A stretch of DNA of 64,000 nucleotides, taken from Azadirachta indica. Lineage: Eukaryota; Streptophyta; Magnoliopsida; Sapindales; Meliaceae. The notes under the pieces were generated by a model that was not told where the DNA came from, did not search any database, and saw only the letters and a list, made by a program, of their open reading frames with translations. Made by a program: the position numbers and the translations under genes. Within the stretch, counting starts at the first letter, position 1, and each line of letters begins with the position of its first letter. This document shows positions 61,488-64,000 of this stretch, one piece after another. The stretch is taken from positions 11,568,457-11,632,456 of the forward strand of contig CM040442.1 in assembly GCA_022749755.1 (NCBI GenBank). Direction: 5' to 3'.

Positions 61488-64000
61488 TTCTCTATGCTCC
61501 GCGAAATTATCAAAGATGCTTTACTCTCAATTAATAAATTAATTATACGTTTTGGTACTGCTACGTTAATTGGTGTGTGAACTGTAGACAATTTAATAAA
61601 TATGTAATTGGACATACTTATTTATGTCTATTAATAAATTAAATGAAATCTTGAGCTGAGATCCATGATTCCATATTAGCTTTCCGAATAGAAAGTCGAT
61701 ATATGTCTTGCAATTCGAAATTAATTAGGTAGCAAACCTATATATGTACTAAATTAGCATTTACATATACTATTAATTAATTCCTTTAACCACAATAAGT
61801 AATTATTTTGTTATTTTTAAAACTTGTGAATTTTGATTGATATTAAGACTGTTGTTGTGCAAGTAATTTTTGTTAAGCTTATTGTTCAAGTTGAGTTTAA
61901 GCGTCAACTAAATATTTTAAAGTACAATATCTTATAAGAAAATTTAAGGGGTTAAAGTACAATATCCCATAAGAAAATATTGTAAAATTAATTTTAATTT
62001 TAAACTTTTAATCTTTGATCAAACTGAATAAGAAAATAATTGATTTTTAAACCTCTTATATTTACCAAATATAAAGTTAAGAATGAACATATCTAATATA
62101 GTGTGTATATATATATATATATATATATTCAATATATTTCGTTCATTAAACAATTAAAAGAGTCTTACTAATTTTTAATAGTTTTAATTTTAAATTAAAT
62201 TAAGGGCTGAATTAATAATATATATTATAATATAATATGTGGGTCAAATAATGTAGTATCACAATTGTTTAAAATTTTTAATATTTGTAATAATAATCAA
62301 TTAATTAATAAATATATATATTCAATTACAATATTTTAACTACTTTTAATTAAATTTTAAAAAGCTATTACAATTATATCTTAAAATATTAACATTAATT
62401 AATAATTAATTTAGCCTGTCCTTAGTTAATTAATTTTATCAAAAATATGATACCTTTAAAACACAATTTCAAAGAAGAAAAAAGAGAGACATTCAATTCC
62501 ATCCATCAAAATACAATTTCTAATTTCTAACAATTATAATAATAAATAGAAGTCCACTTTATTTATTAAAAGGATAGCGTATTATCATAAGATCTTTTTT
62601 ACTCAAAATTGGAAAACACATTTTCTGATATAAATGAGTCTGACACACTTACAATTACAAATTTGAGAATCCCGTGACTATTGTTCGATTATAAACCAAA
62701 ACAAACTCTTAGGTGAAAAAAAATAAGGGCTTTGGTTGATAATTGACGAAATAGGGTCAAATAATATAGCAGTGAATCCGTATGATGGACCAAAAATTGG
62801 TGGGAGAATGGGGTCTTTCATCTTTCATATCTACTTCTTTAGAATATTTCTATCATTCACACTCAAATCGAGTAAAACAACACAAACATTCAAGGGAGAA
62901 TAGAACAAATAAGGTGCTAACTTTATTGGACTAGATATGTTTAAAGGTACTAATTTTAAAAAATACTTATTTATATATTTAACAGTTTTAATAAAATGTA
63001 TTTATCCAAATGAAATTAATATTTATGGTGATTTTTGAATTAATAGCTAGTATGATGTTTTATGAAATTAGCATTTAAAATGGATAAGTGGATAGCATCT
63101 TAATTTTAATAAAAGTGTTGTGATTTCCAAAATACCTTAAATAAACTTTAAAAATTTCATTCAAATTTAATAAAAATTTTATCATTTTCAACATACTCCT
63201 AACTAATTTTAAAAATTTCAATTCTTATCCTATTTTGTTATATTTTTCTTAACTAATTATTTTATTTTTTTAAATTATTAAATTTACAATTATTTGTATA
63301 ACAAATTTATTTATTTATTTTTAATAGTAAACATATGTATAACATTCCTCTTGTTTTTTAACGTATGTCAACTTTTGGCTCAACAGATTTTTCTCCATGG
63401 TCAGTTGATCCATAGTTTTGTACATTGTGGCATTTGTGATGGAATGCTCCTTTTGCATTATCTATGTGCAAGGTTAATGAGTGGTACATCTATTTAAATT
63501 CATGAAAAGCAAAGGCTTGGTTAGAGGGGTTTATTAAATCTGGTTATAAAAAGAAACTAGCGTGGGGTGTTTGAACACAATTACCTTGCCCATCTATTCG
63601 TATACCTTTTCCAGCATCTTTTCTGAGCTGGCAACCTGTAAGTTTAAAGATAGGGTTTGGCTAACTATGGAGGCCACCTGGTTGATGGATGAAATCAAGT
63701 GTTTGAAGAGTTCTCTTTTCTCTTTAGAATATCCATCTAGGAAAGGCCATCTACTTCGATAATCTCCTTGCCTTGATTTGTATTATGCTTTTTAGAGGCC
63801 TCTTCTCTATCTTTTCTGAGGCCCCAGCATTACGTTTACCTTTATCTTTTGAAGGGTTTTTTGTATTTTCAAGATCCACAAAACCTTTCTTCTCTGCATT
63901 TTGAGCTCAATCGCTCTTCCTTTAGAAGACCCACCCTCATTTTGGTTATATTTCATGGGTAGATCCTGGGCTTTTTGGGACACAACTCTAGGTTATGATT
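61488..64000. other. Intergenic DNA, no gene recognised
   Basis: Strongly AT-rich to about 63350, with a TA microsatellite at about 62103-62128. From about 63360 the composition becomes more balanced and several short frames occur. None matches a family I know; it may be the start of another repeat that continues outside the window. Confidence 0.5.

Overview
The window is AT-rich nuclear DNA from a flowering plant, most likely a eudicot. The evidence is a CC-NBS-LRR resistance gene, receptor-like-protein exons, plant Ty1/copia and Ty3/gypsy retroelements, a PIF/Harbinger transposon and GT-AG introns. The resistance-gene family resembles those of woody rosids such as Citrus, but I cannot fix the species from sequence alone. 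It is a resistance-gene cluster that has largely decayed and is full of mobile elements. No tRNA, rRNA or CRISPR was found.

Layout. 1-12.6 kb: remnants of two tandem copies of an RGA-type CC-NBS-LRR gene on the + strand. One is only a 3' tail (about 1.86-2.22 kb). The other is split by a minus-strand copia element (4712-10030). 13-25 kb: relics of gypsy elements in opposite orientations. A nearly whole PIF/Harbinger transposon (14382-18319) with TIRs and a TAA target duplication is nested among them. 25.9-29.6 kb: a short gypsy-like LTR element carrying gag and a protease-like remnant but no polymerase (TR-GAG type). 31.5-33.1 kb: a broken receptor-like protein (RLP) fragment, then CTG-rich DNA and a MITE. 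39.95-42.12 kb: the 5' part of an RLP gene with about one leucine-rich repeat per exon. 45.75-48.51 kb: the best-preserved gene, a CC-NBS-LRR gene with every NB-ARC motif, broken only by one extra A in a homopolymer. Its 3' flank (to about 50.8 kb) is duplicated at 10.0-12.6 kb. 51-53.8 kb: a large AT-rich foldback repeat and a tandem repeat. 53.9-61.5 kb: a degenerate hydroxyisobutyryl-CoA-hydrolase-like gene ending in Ser-Lys-Leu, with a second copia element (54835-60418) in it. 61.5-64 kb: no recognisable gene.

Functionally, the window shows birth and death of immune-receptor genes: CNL and RLP copies arise by tandem duplication and are then lost by frameshift, stop codon, deletion and transposon insertion. 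No new molecular system is firmly visible. The most original signal is a small exon-like segment downstream of all three CNL copies. Its copies differ mostly at third codon positions, which suggests it was once, or still is, translated.
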